DNA of 60,155 nt from Candidatus Avispirillum faecium (GTDB lineage: Bacteria > Bacillota > Clostridia > Oscillospirales > CAG-272). Below the pieces are notes generated by a model. That model saw nothing but the letters and a program-made list of their open reading frames with translations. It was not told the DNA's origin and did not search any database. Positions 1 to 8,162 of this stretch are shown in pieces (the first letter of the stretch is position 1; each line of letters starts with the position of its first letter). The stretch is taken from assembly GCA_904396155.1 (NCBI GenBank), contig CAJFOI010000019.1:1-60155 (forward strand), read 5' to 3'. A program made the position numbers and the translations under genes.

Positions 1-1
1 G

Positions 2-208
2 GAGGATAGCCGCAAATGTGCGATTTTCCGGCTCGGTTTAAGCCATGAAGCACCCACACTATTAGATTTTTTCGGTGAAATATATTTGTCTGCTGCCAAA
101 AACCTTGATTTCATGCGGGTTTGCGAGAGTGTCGTTATGAACATCGGTACCACAGAAGCCGACTGCTTTAAACAGTCTGCTTATTTTGATATGATGGGAT
201 ATAGATAA
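2..208 (+). CDS. 3' end of an unidentified protein (cut by window start)
   Basis: An open frame enters from the left edge and ends at a TAA at 206-208, 29 bases before the next gene's start. About 68 residues are visible, ending in SAYFDMMGYR. A C-terminal aromatic-Met-Gly-Tyr-Arg ending is loosely reminiscent of GNAT acetyltransferases, but the visible part has no acetyl-CoA motif, so no family is assigned. The tight spacing suggests co-transcription with the methyltransferase that follows. Confidence 0.55.
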   Translation, partial: EDSRKCAIFRLGLSHEAPTLLDFFGEIYLSAAKNLDFMRVCESVVMNIGTTEADCFKQSAYFDMMGYR

Positions 209-237
209 AATTGCTTATATTAGCCTGGAGGTGTAAA

Positions 238-1035
238 ATGGAAAAGGATATTATAAAGCAAAATAAGGAAAGTTGGGATGCGATTGCTGATTCTTTCTTT
301 GGAGTGACCGCCCTACCTGTTTATGGTTGTTTTATACCTACAGAGGATGAACTTGGCTTGTTTCCTGAATTAGAAAATAAGAAAGTGTTGGATATTGGTT
401 GTGGCAGCGGGCATTCTCTAAAATGGTGCGGCGATAAAGGCGCTAAAGAATTATGGGGGCTTGATCTGTCAACCAAGCAAATTGAAAATGCAACGAAGTT
501 TTTATCCGATAATCATTATAAACCATACCTTTTTAATGCCCCTATGGAGCAAAATCCTGGTATTCCGGAAAATTATTTTGATATCGTTTACTCAATATAT
601 GCCATAGGCTGGACGATAGATATGCAGAAAACCTTTGACCTCGTTTCATCTTATTTAAAGAAAGACGGGGTTTTCATATTTAGCTGGGATCATCCATTTC
701 TGCATTGTATTGAAGCTTTTGAAAATACATTAATTTTTTCAGGCAGTTACTTTGAAGAAGAACCGTTTACATTTAAAAAGAATGTAAATGTCCCTGCTAA
801 TCGCAACAATCCGGATCTCAACAAAGAAAGTGGATTCCCCCTGACGCTTTATAATAGACGATTATCCGATTACATAAATGCACTCGCAAAAACCGGGTTT
901 GCTGTTGAAAGAGTGGTTGAAGAAACCGACAGAAAAACATTAGAAAGCGATTATGCGTTTAGTTCACGATATTACTCGCCTTATAAAGCCAAACAATTTC
1001 CTCAATCCATTGTTTTTAAATCGAGGAAATTGTAA
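238..1035 (+). CDS. class I SAM-dependent methyltransferase
   Basis: A 265-residue soluble protein with the class I Rossmann methyltransferase motif I, VLDIGCGSGHS, at about residues 50-60, followed by the acidic motif II end LWGLDLS and a motif IV-like region NYFDIVYSIYAIGW. The family transfers a methyl group from S-adenosylmethionine; the substrate cannot be read from the sequence, though the overall arrangement resembles small-molecule or ubiquinone/menaquinone-type (UbiE-like) enzymes. The start at 238 is chosen because GGAGGTG lies just upstream and the sequence begins MEKDIIKQNKESWD, typical of the family; an upstream in-frame start would swallow that site. It probably shares a transcript with the fragment before it. 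Confidence 0.85.
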   Translation: MEKDIIKQNKESWDAIADSFFGVTALPVYGCFIPTEDELGLFPELENKKVLDIGCGSGHSLKWCGDKGAKELWGLDLSTKQIENATKFLSDNHYKPYLFNAPMEQNPGIPENYFDIVYSIYAIGWTIDMQKTFDLVSSYLKKDGVFIFSWDHPFLHCIEAFENTLIFSGSYFEEEPFTFKKNVNVPANRNNPDLNKESGFPLTLYNRRLSDYINALAKTGFAVERVVEETDRKTLESDYAFSSRYYSPYKAKQFPQSIVFKSRKL

Positions 1036-1354
1036 TCGAACAGAGTGGGAAATTTGGGACGGCACAATGGAATAATCTGAACGCCTGTCTCTTTTCTATG
1101 CGATATAAAGGCCCGCCCTTTTTAACGAAATGAGGTATTAAAAGCAAAGTTCAGAAAACAACGTTACAAAAATAAAAAATGATACTTTCAAAATGAGTTC
1201 CTATTTTTAAGCAGGATATCTTTTTTGTCAACGCTTCCCATAAAAAACGCAACATATGGGGTTTGGTCTCCAGTGTTGTGTTTATATAATACAATGCCTA
1301 CAAGGAAATCCCTGCTGAAATTTGTCAGCAGGGATTTCCTTGTAATATTCAAAA
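1036..1354. other. non-coding interval between convergent genes
   Basis: No coding region is seen. The only clear structure is the long perfect hairpin at 1301-1342. A TTGACA-like hexamer read on the minus strand occurs near 1230, with an A-rich -10-like stretch 16-17 bases on, but nothing recognisable lies downstream of it on that strand, so it is not called a promoter. Confidence 0.5.
1301..1342. terminator. 18-bp perfect hairpin between convergent genes
   Basis: The arms CAAGGAAATCCCTGCTGA (1301-1318) and its exact complement (1325-1342) flank a six-base loop. It lies 12 bases past the stop of the minus-strand XRE gene. Neither side carries a proper T-run, so it could be a weak or bidirectional terminator or simply a stable repeat. 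Confidence 0.55.
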
Positions 1355-2194
1355 TCATCCAAGATATGGTCTCTTACGATCCGAAAAATAATATCTGAAA
1401 TTGTCCGGTCGGTCAAGCAGCTCTCTTGCAAAGATCAGCATGGCAGCAAACGACGGCGTGGGAAGAAACCGGTATACTTCCTGTTTGGTCCCGTCAATTT
1501 CAATTTGTTCCGTAAGGATCATCTTATATTTGTCCAGCATTTTGATCAGAGCGTTTGCCTTGTCAAAATCCACATGCAGGTTTTGGATCAGCAGATTTGG
1601 AGTAAACGGCTTGTTGTCCTGCCGCTTGTGGAAAAATATCATCGTATCGAAAAAAGTTTTGTCAGACAGATCCCGAAACAGTCCCAAATAGTCGATTCCG
1701 TCAAAAAATGCCTTATCTTTGTCTTTTGCTTCGGGAACGATCAAATAGTATTGTAAACGGTTGGCCACGCCCATTCGCGTAAATCCTTCATCCGTCAATA
1801 TGCAGGAATATCTTTGGTCGTCCTCCCCCAATACAGCCTCACACGCCTCAATACCGCCATCTATATCCCCCTCTCCGAACATTGCACGCTCCATATCCCA
1901 GCAAAATGCAAAAACTCTGTCAAACCGCAGCGCCGGTTCGGTATTTGCAATAACGTGGATCAAAGCCTTTCGAATGCTGTCAAAATCGTCTATTTCCCTT
2001 TCAAAAAGCGCATCGATGGAGACATGGAAAAATGCGGCAATCCGAGGCAGCAGCTCTGTATCCGGGACTCCGCCGTTTTCCCATTTGGATACAGCCTGTG
2101 CTGAAACACCAACAGCCTTTGCAAGTGCTTCTTGTGTAACATTCAAATTTTTGCGCAGCTTTGCAATTACTTTCCCAATGGTTTCCACATACAT
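1355..2194 (-). CDS. XRE-family transcriptional regulator
   Basis: A 279-residue protein. Residues 5-65 form a Cro/C1-type helix-turn-helix (IAKLRKNLNVTQEALAKAVG, then VSKWENG), the DNA-binding domain of the XRE family. The remaining ~200 residues are a mostly helical region rich in aromatic and acidic residues with no motif I recognise; it may be a ligand or oligomerisation domain. Many clostridial regulators of this length sense an unknown signal. It lies downstream of pncA-pncB on the same strand but 152 bases away with a probable terminator between, so it is likely a separate transcript. Its target is unknown. Confidence 0.85.
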   Translation of the reverse strand: MYVETIGKVIAKLRKNLNVTQEALAKAVGVSAQAVSKWENGGVPDTELLPRIAAFFHVSIDALFEREIDDFDSIRKALIHVIANTEPALRFDRVFAFCWDMERAMFGEGDIDGGIEACEAVLGEDDQRYSCILTDEGFTRMGVANRLQYYLIVPEAKDKDKAFFDGIDYLGLFRDLSDKTFFDTMIFFHKRQDNKPFTPNLLIQNLHVDFDKANALIKMLDKYKMILTEQIEIDGTKQEVYRFLPTPSFAAMLIFARELLDRPDNFRYYFSDRKRPYLG

Positions 2195-2289
2195 ATTTCT
2201 CTCTCCCTGTGCTCTAAATCTGTTTTGCGAAAGCTTTCGTGGCTATATTGTATTGCAGCTGCAAGGCGATTTCAATAGAGGCAAAATTG

Positions 2290-2343
2290 AGAAAACAACT
2301 GCCGGTTGTATTTTCGACATGCGCCGAAAACGCAGCCGGTTGT
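2290..2343 (-). terminator. probable terminator of pncA-pncB
   Basis: Immediately after the pncB stop the minus strand can fold ACAACCGGC... against ...CCGGCAGTTG around an inner GTTTTCG/CGAAAAT stem, followed by TTTTC. The stem has a bulge, so this is a moderate call. Confidence 0.5.
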
Positions 2344-2346
2344 CCC

Positions 2347-3789
2347 TTATGTCCCTGCCTGCTCCAGCAGCCTGTTTTTTTCTTTCCAAAGCCGCTGCGA
2401 CAAGTCCACATAGTACGCGTGGGGATTTTCAAACCGTTTGACCTCATCCCAAAGCGTCTCCACCTGCCCGGCGCAGTAGGAGCGAACCTCCTCCAGTGCG
2501 GGCGGATCGTACACGCACTTCCCCGCCTGGAATACAGGCACCTGCAGCGCACGCACCTGAAAATCCGTCAACGTTTTGGTCTTCCACACCGCATTGGGAT
2601 CAAAAATGGTGTGGGGAAGGCTCCCGTCTACGGTCTCATCCCAAATGCAAAGCTCGTCCGCAAGCGCCTTTCCGCTTTCCCTGTCGTAATACCGGTAAAG
2701 CTTTTTATAGTGAGGATTGGTGATCTTGGCAGTGTTTTCACTCACCTTGATTTTGGGAATGATCTCTCCCTGCTCGTTCTCTACGGCAGCCAGCTTATAT
2801 ACGCCGCCGAATACCGGTGTGCTTGCGGCGGTAATCAGACGCTCGCCCACGCCAAAAACATCAATTTTTGCACCCTGTGCCAGCAAATCCTGTATCAAAT
2901 GCTCATCCAGCGCATTGGATGCCACAATTTTGCAGTTTTCCAGTCCCGCCTCATCCAACATCGCCCGCGCCCGCTTGGAAAGATAGGAAATATCCCCTGA
3001 ATCCAGACGGATTCCAAAGTCTGTGATCCCCTGGGGAACCAACACTTCCTTGAAAACGCGGATGGCGTTGGGGACCCCGCTTTTCAGCGTGTTGTAAGTA
3101 TCCACCAAAAGCGTCGCATTGCGGGGGTAAATCTCACAATACGCCCGAAAGGCTTCGTATTCCGAATCAAACATCTGCACCCAGGCGTGAGCCATGGTAC
3201 CGCCGGCAGGAACACCATACAGGGCATCCGTGAGAGTGCAGGCCGTCCCGGCACAACCGCCGATATACGCCGCTCTTGCGCCCAGCACAGCGCCGTCCGC
3301 ACCCTGGGCACGGCGGGATCCAAATTCCAAAACTGCCCTGCCCTGCGCAGCGCGAACGATCCGGTTTGCCTTGGTGGCGATCAGCGATTGATGGTTCAAA
3401 GAGAGCAGAATATACGTCTCCAGCATCTGCGCCTCTATCGCCGGCGCACGGACAGTCAAAATCGGCTCTCCAGGAAAAACAGGAGTCCCCTCAGGGATCG
3501 CATAGATATCCCCTATAAAATGGAAATCTTCCAAGAAGGAGAGAAAGGCTTCACAAAACAGATTCTTTCCCCGCAGGTAAGTGATATCCTCCTTTGTAAA
3601 GTGCAGCCCCTTGATATATGCGATCACCTGCTCCAGCCCGGCGGTGATGGCAAACCCGCCGCCATCGGGGATACTGCGGAAAAAGACGTCAAAATAGGTG
3701 ATCTGCTTACCCAGTCCCTTCAGCAAATAGCCGTTTGCCATCGTGAGTTCGTAAAAATCCATGAGCATCGTGAGATTTCGTTCATCCAT
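2347..3789 (-). CDS. pncB: nicotinate phosphoribosyltransferase
   Basis: A 480-residue enzyme joining nicotinate and PRPP to nicotinate mononucleotide with ATP hydrolysis, the second step of NAD salvage from nicotinamide. Family hallmarks are the N-terminal MLMDFYELTMANGY, the GGTMAHAWVQ active-site segment (about residues 196-205; the His sits where the phosphorylated His of the family lies), LLVDTYNT (227-234) and the phosphate-binding RLDSGDI (261-267). The ATG at 3789 is preferred over a GTG nine bases upstream because AAGGACGG stands ten bases before the ATG. The start lies inside the 3' end of pncA (8-base overlap), so the two are translationally coupled and together convert nicotinamide to nicotinate mononucleotide. 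Confidence 0.95.
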   Translation of the reverse strand: MDERNLTMLMDFYELTMANGYLLKGLGKQITYFDVFFRSIPDGGGFAITAGLEQVIAYIKGLHFTKEDITYLRGKNLFCEAFLSFLEDFHFIGDIYAIPEGTPVFPGEPILTVRAPAIEAQMLETYILLSLNHQSLIATKANRIVRAAQGRAVLEFGSRRAQGADGAVLGARAAYIGGCAGTACTLTDALYGVPAGGTMAHAWVQMFDSEYEAFRAYCEIYPRNATLLVDTYNTLKSGVPNAIRVFKEVLVPQGITDFGIRLDSGDISYLSKRARAMLDEAGLENCKIVASNALDEHLIQDLLAQGAKIDVFGVGERLITAASTPVFGGVYKLAAVENEQGEIIPKIKVSENTAKITNPHYKKLYRYYDRESGKALADELCIWDETVDGSLPHTIFDPNAVWKTKTLTDFQVRALQVPVFQAGKCVYDPPALEEVRSYCAGQVETLWDEVKRFENPHAYYVDLSQRLWKEKNRLLEQAGT

Positions 3790-4327
3790 GATATACACCG
3801 TCCTTGTTGATGATCTGTATTTGCATACTTTCCATCACAGAAAGCGCCGCCTGATGCAAAGCCGGATCGCCGGAAGCAACGCAGGATGCATCTACAATGA
3901 TCTCCGCCTCCGGCCGGGCTGTCTTTGCCAGCACCGCGTTGGCAAGTACACAGATGTTTGTAACGACCCCCACCAGTTCGATGCTGGTATATGCCGTTCC
4001 CTTCAGGTGCGCGTACAAGGCATCCGAACCAAACGTCCCTTTAGGGAAAACAAAATCCGACTCCCTTCGGTTCTCCCCCACGGCACCGTATAACTTATGC
4101 CCGTCTGTACCGGCGATACAATGGGGAATGGGCAGATTCTTTCCCTCACTGGTGTGCAAGTAATTTTCGCCATGCGTATCCAAAGTGAACAGGATATCCT
4201 CTCCCCTTTCTCTGCAGTCTTGGATCTTTTGCACAATACGTTCCTCCAACTGCACCGCCGCAGAAAACCCCAGCGAACCGGTGACAAAGTCGTTCTGATA
4301 ATCCACTACGATCAAACACTTTTTCAT
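3782..4327 (-). CDS. pncA: nicotinamidase
   Basis: A 181-residue isochorismatase-fold hydrolase that deamidates nicotinamide to nicotinate and ammonia. The catalytic triad is visible: Asp in VVDYQNDFV near the N-terminus, Lys in FPKGTF, and Cys in GVVTNICVLANAV. The metal ligands Asp and His appear in TLDTHGENY with a further His in LHTSEG. The start is the ATG at 4327, directly behind AGGAGGGGACGAC; longer in-frame extensions lack a site. It heads the two-gene operon with pncB, read from a promoter at 4377-4405. Confidence 0.95.
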   Translation of the reverse strand: MKKCLIVVDYQNDFVTGSLGFSAAVQLEERIVQKIQDCRERGEDILFTLDTHGENYLHTSEGKNLPIPHCIAGTDGHKLYGAVGENRRESDFVFPKGTFGSDALYAHLKGTAYTSIELVGVVTNICVLANAVLAKTARPEAEIIVDASCVASGDPALHQAALSVMESMQIQIINKDGVYHG

Positions 4328-4376
4328 GTCGTCCCCTCCTTTTTCCCCAATATACCTTTTGTCTGTGTCTATCAAT

Positions 4377-4405
4377 ATTATACATCAAAAAAGCGCGTCC
4401 GTAAA
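4377..4405 (-). promoter_or_regulatory. promoter of pncA-pncB
   Basis: On the minus strand TTTACG and TATAAT are separated by exactly 17 bases; the -10 is perfect and the -35 matches 4 of 6. The leader would be about 40 bases. Confidence 0.6.
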
Positions 4406-4441
4406 GTACACACAACAACCCAAAAGAAATCTTTCAAAAGG

Positions 4442-4479
4442 CAAAAAGGCTCCGGCAGTTTTGCAAAACCGCCGGAGCC
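4442..4479 (-). terminator. terminator of the feo operon
   Basis: GGCTCCGGC (4448-4456) pairs with GCCGGAGCC (4471-4479), with inner pairing GTTTT/AAAAC, and is followed on the minus strand by TTTTTGC. It lies about 30 bases past the stop of the HMA-domain gene. Confidence 0.85.
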
Positions 4480-4508
4480 GATCCGCTATTCTCCTGTCTC
4501 TGCCGCTC

Positions 4509-4748
4509 TCACCTTGCCTTTTCCACACAGGGTGCACTGCTGATTTTTTGCAGCGTATAGCCTGTTTTCGCAATGAGGTCCCGAAGCCTTTCTTCCTCCA
4601 GTGCATTCTCCGACAAAATCACCGTCTCTCCCTTTTTCCTGGAAGAAGTTACTTTTTTTACACAAAAATTCTGCCGGATGGCATCGTTGATGTGTGCCTC
4701 GCACATCCCGCACGCCATTCCGTCAATTTCCAGAACCGTTTTCACCAT
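4509..4748 (-). CDS. heavy-metal-associated (HMA) domain protein
   Basis: A 79-residue soluble protein with the ferredoxin-like HMA fold. The metal-binding loop GMACGMC (about residues 10-16) is the canonical GMxCxxC that binds Cu(I) or Zn/Cd in chaperones of the CopZ type. It is the last gene of the feoA-feoA-feoB transcript: it starts 95 bases after feoB ends and a strong terminator follows. No P-type ATPase is present here, so a role as a copper chaperone is family knowledge, while a role in iron handling is only suggested by position. A further Cys close to the C-terminus (APCVEKAR) is unusual. Confidence 0.85.
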   Translation of the reverse strand: MVKTVLEIDGMACGMCEAHINDAIRQNFCVKKVTSSRKKGETVILSENALEEERLRDLIAKTGYTLQKISSAPCVEKAR

Positions 4749-4843
4749 GTGGATCCCCCCTCATTTGAAATCTTGCATCTGTTGCATGGGCGCATAGTCG
4801 GTTTCTCCGTAAAACCGGCAAGGAAAAGCAGCCTTCCAAACGC

Positions 4844-7333
4844 TCATCCCATGGAGCGTTTTGCGGAAAGTCTGGTGGCCTCTTTATAGGGACGAAGAAG
4901 CATAAAGAGAATCAGCGCAAGAACAGCGATGGCAAAAATCAATCCCACAATATGTACGTGGCCGGTGAACAGATTTCCAAACTGGTTGATCATCAGCGCC
5001 ACCCCGTACGCAAATACGCACTGATACCCAATGGCAAACCAGGTCCATTTTGCATTGTTCATCTCCCGCCTGATCGCTCCGATCGCCGCAAAGCAGGGAG
5101 CACACAGCAGATTGAACACCAGGAAGGAATATGCGCTCACACCTGTAAATACCGTCGCCAGCGTCTGGTATACGTTTCCTGCCGCTCCATACAAAATCCC
5201 CATGGTTCCTACAATATTTTCCTTTGCCACAAGACCGGTGATGGACGCAACTGCCGCTTCCCAGGTGCCCCAGCCCAGAGGCTTGAAGATCCACGCAAGC
5301 GCGCCGCCGATTGCCGCCAGAATAGAGCTGTCCAGCTCATCCTCGGAGAGCATCCGGAAGCCCTCGTCCGTAAATCCAAAGTATGTGGTAAACCATATCA
5401 CAATGGTAGAAAGCAGAATAATCGTCCCTGCCTTCTTGATAAAGGACCAGCCACGCTCCCACATGGAACGAAGCACATTCCCCACCGTGGGAAGATGGTA
5501 CGCAGGCAGCTCCATCACAAAGGGCGCAGGTTCTCCTGCAAACATCTTCGTCTTCTTCAGCATGATGCCGGATACAATAATCGCCGCCATCCCTATGAAA
5601 TATGCGCTGGTTGCCACCCATGCCGAGCCGCCGAAAATTGCGCCGGCAATCATTGCGATAAAGGGCACCTTTGCACCGCAGGGAATAAAGGTAGTAGTCA
5701 TAATCGTCATCCGACGGTCCCGCTCATTTTCAATGGTACGAGATGCCATGACTCCGGGAATACCACACCCGGTGCCAATCAGCATCGGAATAAAGGATTT
5801 CCCTGAAAGCCCGAATTTCCGGAACACCCGGTCCAGCACAAATGCGATACGGGCCATATACCCGCATGCTTCCAGGAATGCAAGGAGTAAAAACAGTACC
5901 AGCATCTGAGGAACAAAGCCGAGCACCGCACCGACGCCCGCTACAATTCCATCCAGAATCAGGCCGGACAGCCATTCCGGAGAATTTGCCGCCTCCAGTC
6001 CGTTTCCGACCAATACCGGAATCCCCGGTACCCACACGCCCCAGTCTGCAGGGTCCGGCTCCTCGAAGCCGTTCGCTTCCAAATACGTCACAGCGTCCAG
6101 ATAGGTCATGCCTACCGTGGTCTCCTCGTCCGCATTCTCCGGAATGGAAGAGTAGTATACGGTCATTTCCGTTACTGCAAGTGTTTCTTCATCTTCTACT
6201 TCACAGGTCGCCGTCTGGGCATCTGTCTGGAACGCTTTCAGCTCCTCCAGCGCCGCATCGGCGTCAAAATCCTCTGCTTCCGTGTCCAGTCCCACAAATG
6301 CGTCTACTGCCTGCATCGCTGCAGTATATTCCTCTGAGACCTCTCCGTATTCACCGGACCCAATTCCAAACAGATGATACCCATCCCCAAACAGACCGTC
6401 GTTTGCCCAGTCCGTCGCCGCAGTACCTACGGTCACCATGGAAATATAGTATACCAGAAACATAATCACCGCGAAAATCGGCAGTCCCAGCCACCGGTTG
6501 GTGACAATTTTATCGATCTTATCCGAGGTCGTCAGCTTCCCTGCACTTCTTTTCTTGTAGCATGCCTTCACCAGAGAGCCGATATAGATATATCTTTCGT
6601 TGGTGATGATGGATTCCGCATCGTCGTCCATCTCTTCCTCTACGGCACGAATATCCTGTTCAATATGCGCCAGGGTCTCCGGGTCCAGCTTCAGTCCCTC
6701 CAGAACCTTATCGTCCCGCTCGAACAGCTTGACGGCATACCATCTCTGCTGCTCCTCCGGCAGATTATGTACCGCAGCTTCCTCAATATGAGCAATCGCG
6801 TGCTCCACACTCCCCGAAAACGTATGCATCGGCACCGTCTTTCCATTCTGTGCCGCTTCCATTGCCGCCTGCGCCGCTTCCATAATGCCGGTACCCTTCA
6901 GCGCCGATATTTCCACCACCTTGCAGCCCAGCTGACGGGACAATTCCGCCGTGTTGATTTTGTCCCCGTTCTTCTTCACCACATCCATCATGTTGATGGC
7001 AATGACTACCGGTATCCCCAGCTCTGTCAGCTGTGTGGTCAGGTACAGGTTCCGCTCCAGGTTCGTCCCGTCTATGATGTTCAGTATCACATCCGGCCGC
7101 TCCCCGATCAGGTAGTTCCTCGCCACCACTTCCTCCAGCGTATAGGGGGAAAGCGAATAGATTCCGGGAAGGTCGGTGATAATCACTCCTTTATGCTTCT
7201 TCAGTTTTCCTTCCTTCTTCTCCACCGTAACCCCGGGCCAGTTTCCCACAAATTGATTGGAGCCGGTCAGCGCATTGAACAGTGTGGTTTTTCCACAGTT
7301 CGGGTTTCCCGCAAGGGCAATTCGTATTTCCAT
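4844..7333 (-). CDS. feoB: ferrous iron transport protein B
   Basis: An 829-residue membrane protein that takes up Fe(II). The N-terminal G domain shows G1 AGNPNCGKTT (8-17), G3 DLPG (54-57) and G4 NMMD (114-117), followed by the helical GDI domain. The membrane part has the two Gate regions, including the conserved GTGCGIPG and PCGAK segments. Between the first membrane helix (about 287-302) and the next (about 458) lies an acidic, Ala/Glu/Asp-rich insertion of roughly 125 residues (312-436) not present in the compact enterobacterial protein. The start at 7333 is chosen because the family begins directly at MEIRIALAGN and AGGAAGGAAGAG precedes it. It follows two feoA genes. Confidence 0.96.
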   Translation of the reverse strand: MEIRIALAGNPNCGKTTLFNALTGSNQFVGNWPGVTVEKKEGKLKKHKGVIITDLPGIYSLSPYTLEEVVARNYLIGERPDVILNIIDGTNLERNLYLTTQLTELGIPVVIAINMMDVVKKNGDKINTAELSRQLGCKVVEISALKGTGIMEAAQAAMEAAQNGKTVPMHTFSGSVEHAIAHIEEAAVHNLPEEQQRWYAVKLFERDDKVLEGLKLDPETLAHIEQDIRAVEEEMDDDAESIITNERYIYIGSLVKACYKKRSAGKLTTSDKIDKIVTNRWLGLPIFAVIMFLVYYISMVTVGTAATDWANDGLFGDGYHLFGIGSGEYGEVSEEYTAAMQAVDAFVGLDTEAEDFDADAALEELKAFQTDAQTATCEVEDEETLAVTEMTVYYSSIPENADEETTVGMTYLDAVTYLEANGFEEPDPADWGVWVPGIPVLVGNGLEAANSPEWLSGLILDGIVAGVGAVLGFVPQMLVLFLLLAFLEACGYMARIAFVLDRVFRKFGLSGKSFIPMLIGTGCGIPGVMASRTIENERDRRMTIMTTTFIPCGAKVPFIAMIAGAIFGGSAWVATSAYFIGMAAIIVSGIMLKKTKMFAGEPAPFVMELPAYHLPTVGNVLRSMWERGWSFIKKAGTIILLSTIVIWFTTYFGFTDEGFRMLSEDELDSSILAAIGGALAWIFKPLGWGTWEAAVASITGLVAKENIVGTMGILYGAAGNVYQTLATVFTGVSAYSFLVFNLLCAPCFAAIGAIRREMNNAKWTWFAIGYQCVFAYGVALMINQFGNLFTGHVHIVGLIFAIAVLALILFMLLRPYKEATRLSAKRSMG

Positions 7334-7352
7334 CTCTTCCTTCCTCTCTTTC

Positions 7353-7368
7353 GTTAGCATATGCTAAT
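7353..7368. promoter_or_regulatory. palindromic operator-like site before feoB
   Basis: GTTAG-CATATG-CTAAT, with a perfect 14-base palindrome TTAGCATATGCTAA at its core, sits 20 bases upstream of the feoB start. Half-sites and six-base spacing match the two sites in front of the operon. Confidence 0.6.
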
Positions 7369-7413
7369 CGATTGTCTTAATATATGGGGAGCCGCCTCCC
7401 CCGGTCTTTTTCT

Positions 7414-7635
7414 TCATTCCACCTCTATCATTTCCGCATCCGCCTTCCGCAGGGACATCTCATATCCCCGCACCGTTATTTCTATCGGATCTCCCAGAGG
7501 CGCCACCTTCCGCACGGATACCTCTGTACCTCTCGTCAGCCCCATGTCCATGATGCGGCGTTTTACCGCACCCTCCCCATGGAGCCGTACGATCCGCACA
7601 TGCTCCCCGATCCTCGCCTCTCTCAGCGTCTTCAC
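7414..7635 (-). CDS. feoA: FeoA-family protein (second copy)
   Basis: A 73-residue SH3-like protein of the FeoA family, a small cytoplasmic partner needed for FeoB-dependent Fe(II) uptake. The family pattern is clear: L-x-G-E-x-x-x-V at the N-terminus, then RRIMDMGLTRGTEVSV, APLGDPIEITVRGYEMSLRKADAEMIEV. The start is taken as the GTG at 7635, giving MKTLREARIGEHVRI, because GAGGAGG lies nine bases before it; starting at the upstream GTG (7653) would place this site inside the gene. It lies 48 bases after the first feoA and about 80 bases before feoB. Confidence 0.9.
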   Translation of the reverse strand: MKTLREARIGEHVRIVRLHGEGAVKRRIMDMGLTRGTEVSVRKVAPLGDPIEITVRGYEMSLRKADAEMIEVE

Positions 7636-7683
7636 TGCCTGTTTCCTCCTCACACATATTTATGTACAGGTGCCCTTGCACCA

Positions 7684-7893
7684 TTACACCAAGATCCTTC
7701 GCGCCATTTCCCCACTGATCGCCACGCGGCACTCTTTCACATGCACGATTACATTTTCTCCCAGGGTCGTCACCACTGTCACTCTTCCTCCTACCACAAA
7801 ACCCAGATTTTCCAGATGTTTTTTGACCTCCCGGGGGCCTCCGATCTTCCGGATCACATGCTCTTCCCCGGGTTGCGCAAGACTCAGCGGCAT
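7684..7893 (-). CDS. feoA: FeoA-family protein (first copy)
   Basis: A 69-residue FeoA-type SH3-like protein, first gene of the iron operon. Recognisable elements are MPLSLAQPGEEHVIRKIGG, HLENLGFVVGGRVTVVTTLGENVIVHVKECRVAISGEMARRILV, matching the LxxLGhxxGxxhxhh core. The two FeoA copies of this operon are clearly different proteins; tandem divergent FeoA genes are common in Clostridia. GGGAGAGGGAAG precedes the ATG. The upstream region has two palindromic operator-like sites, so iron-dependent repression is likely. Confidence 0.9.
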   Translation of the reverse strand: MPLSLAQPGEEHVIRKIGGPREVKKHLENLGFVVGGRVTVVTTLGENVIVHVKECRVAISGEMARRILV

Positions 7894-7912
7894 CTTCCCT
7901 CTCCCCTTTCTT

Positions 7913-7938
7913 CATATGTTAGCGCAGACTAACATATG
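7913..7938. promoter_or_regulatory. perfect inverted repeat, feo operator site 2
   Basis: CATATGTTAG (7913-7922) and CTAACATATG (7929-7938) are exact complements separated by CGCAGA. The site lies around the expected start of the feo transcript, just below a TATAAA-like -10 at 7942-7947 (minus strand). Confidence 0.7.
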
Positions 7939-7948
7939 CCTTTTATAT

Positions 7949-7964
7949 GTTAGTCATTCCTAAC
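7949..7964. promoter_or_regulatory. inverted repeat, feo operator site 1
   Basis: GTTAG-TCATTC-CTAAC has the same half-sites and six-base spacer as the site at 7913-7938. It falls between the likely -10 (7942-7947, minus strand) and the -35 region, where a bound repressor would block RNA polymerase. Confidence 0.65.
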
Positions 7965-8047
7965 CCATTCCATATCTTACATCCTTTTCCTTTCTCTGTC
8001 AACCCCTTTTTCATTCTTTTTTCACAATCTTTTCTTATTTTGTATTG

Positions 8048-8076
8048 TTGACGACGGAACATATGTGTGATATACT
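8048..8076 (+). promoter_or_regulatory. promoter of the fucO-like gene
   Basis: TTGACG, 17 bases, TATACT, with a TGA extended -10 directly before the -10 hexamer. The leader to the ATG at 8163 is about 80 bases. Confidence 0.75.
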
Positions 8077-8162
8077 TTTTTCAGAGGACAAGAAACCCTC
8101 TGTACTTGTTTTCTGCGCTGCAAAGCGCTAAAGAGAGAATTTCATACAAAGGAGAGAAAATC

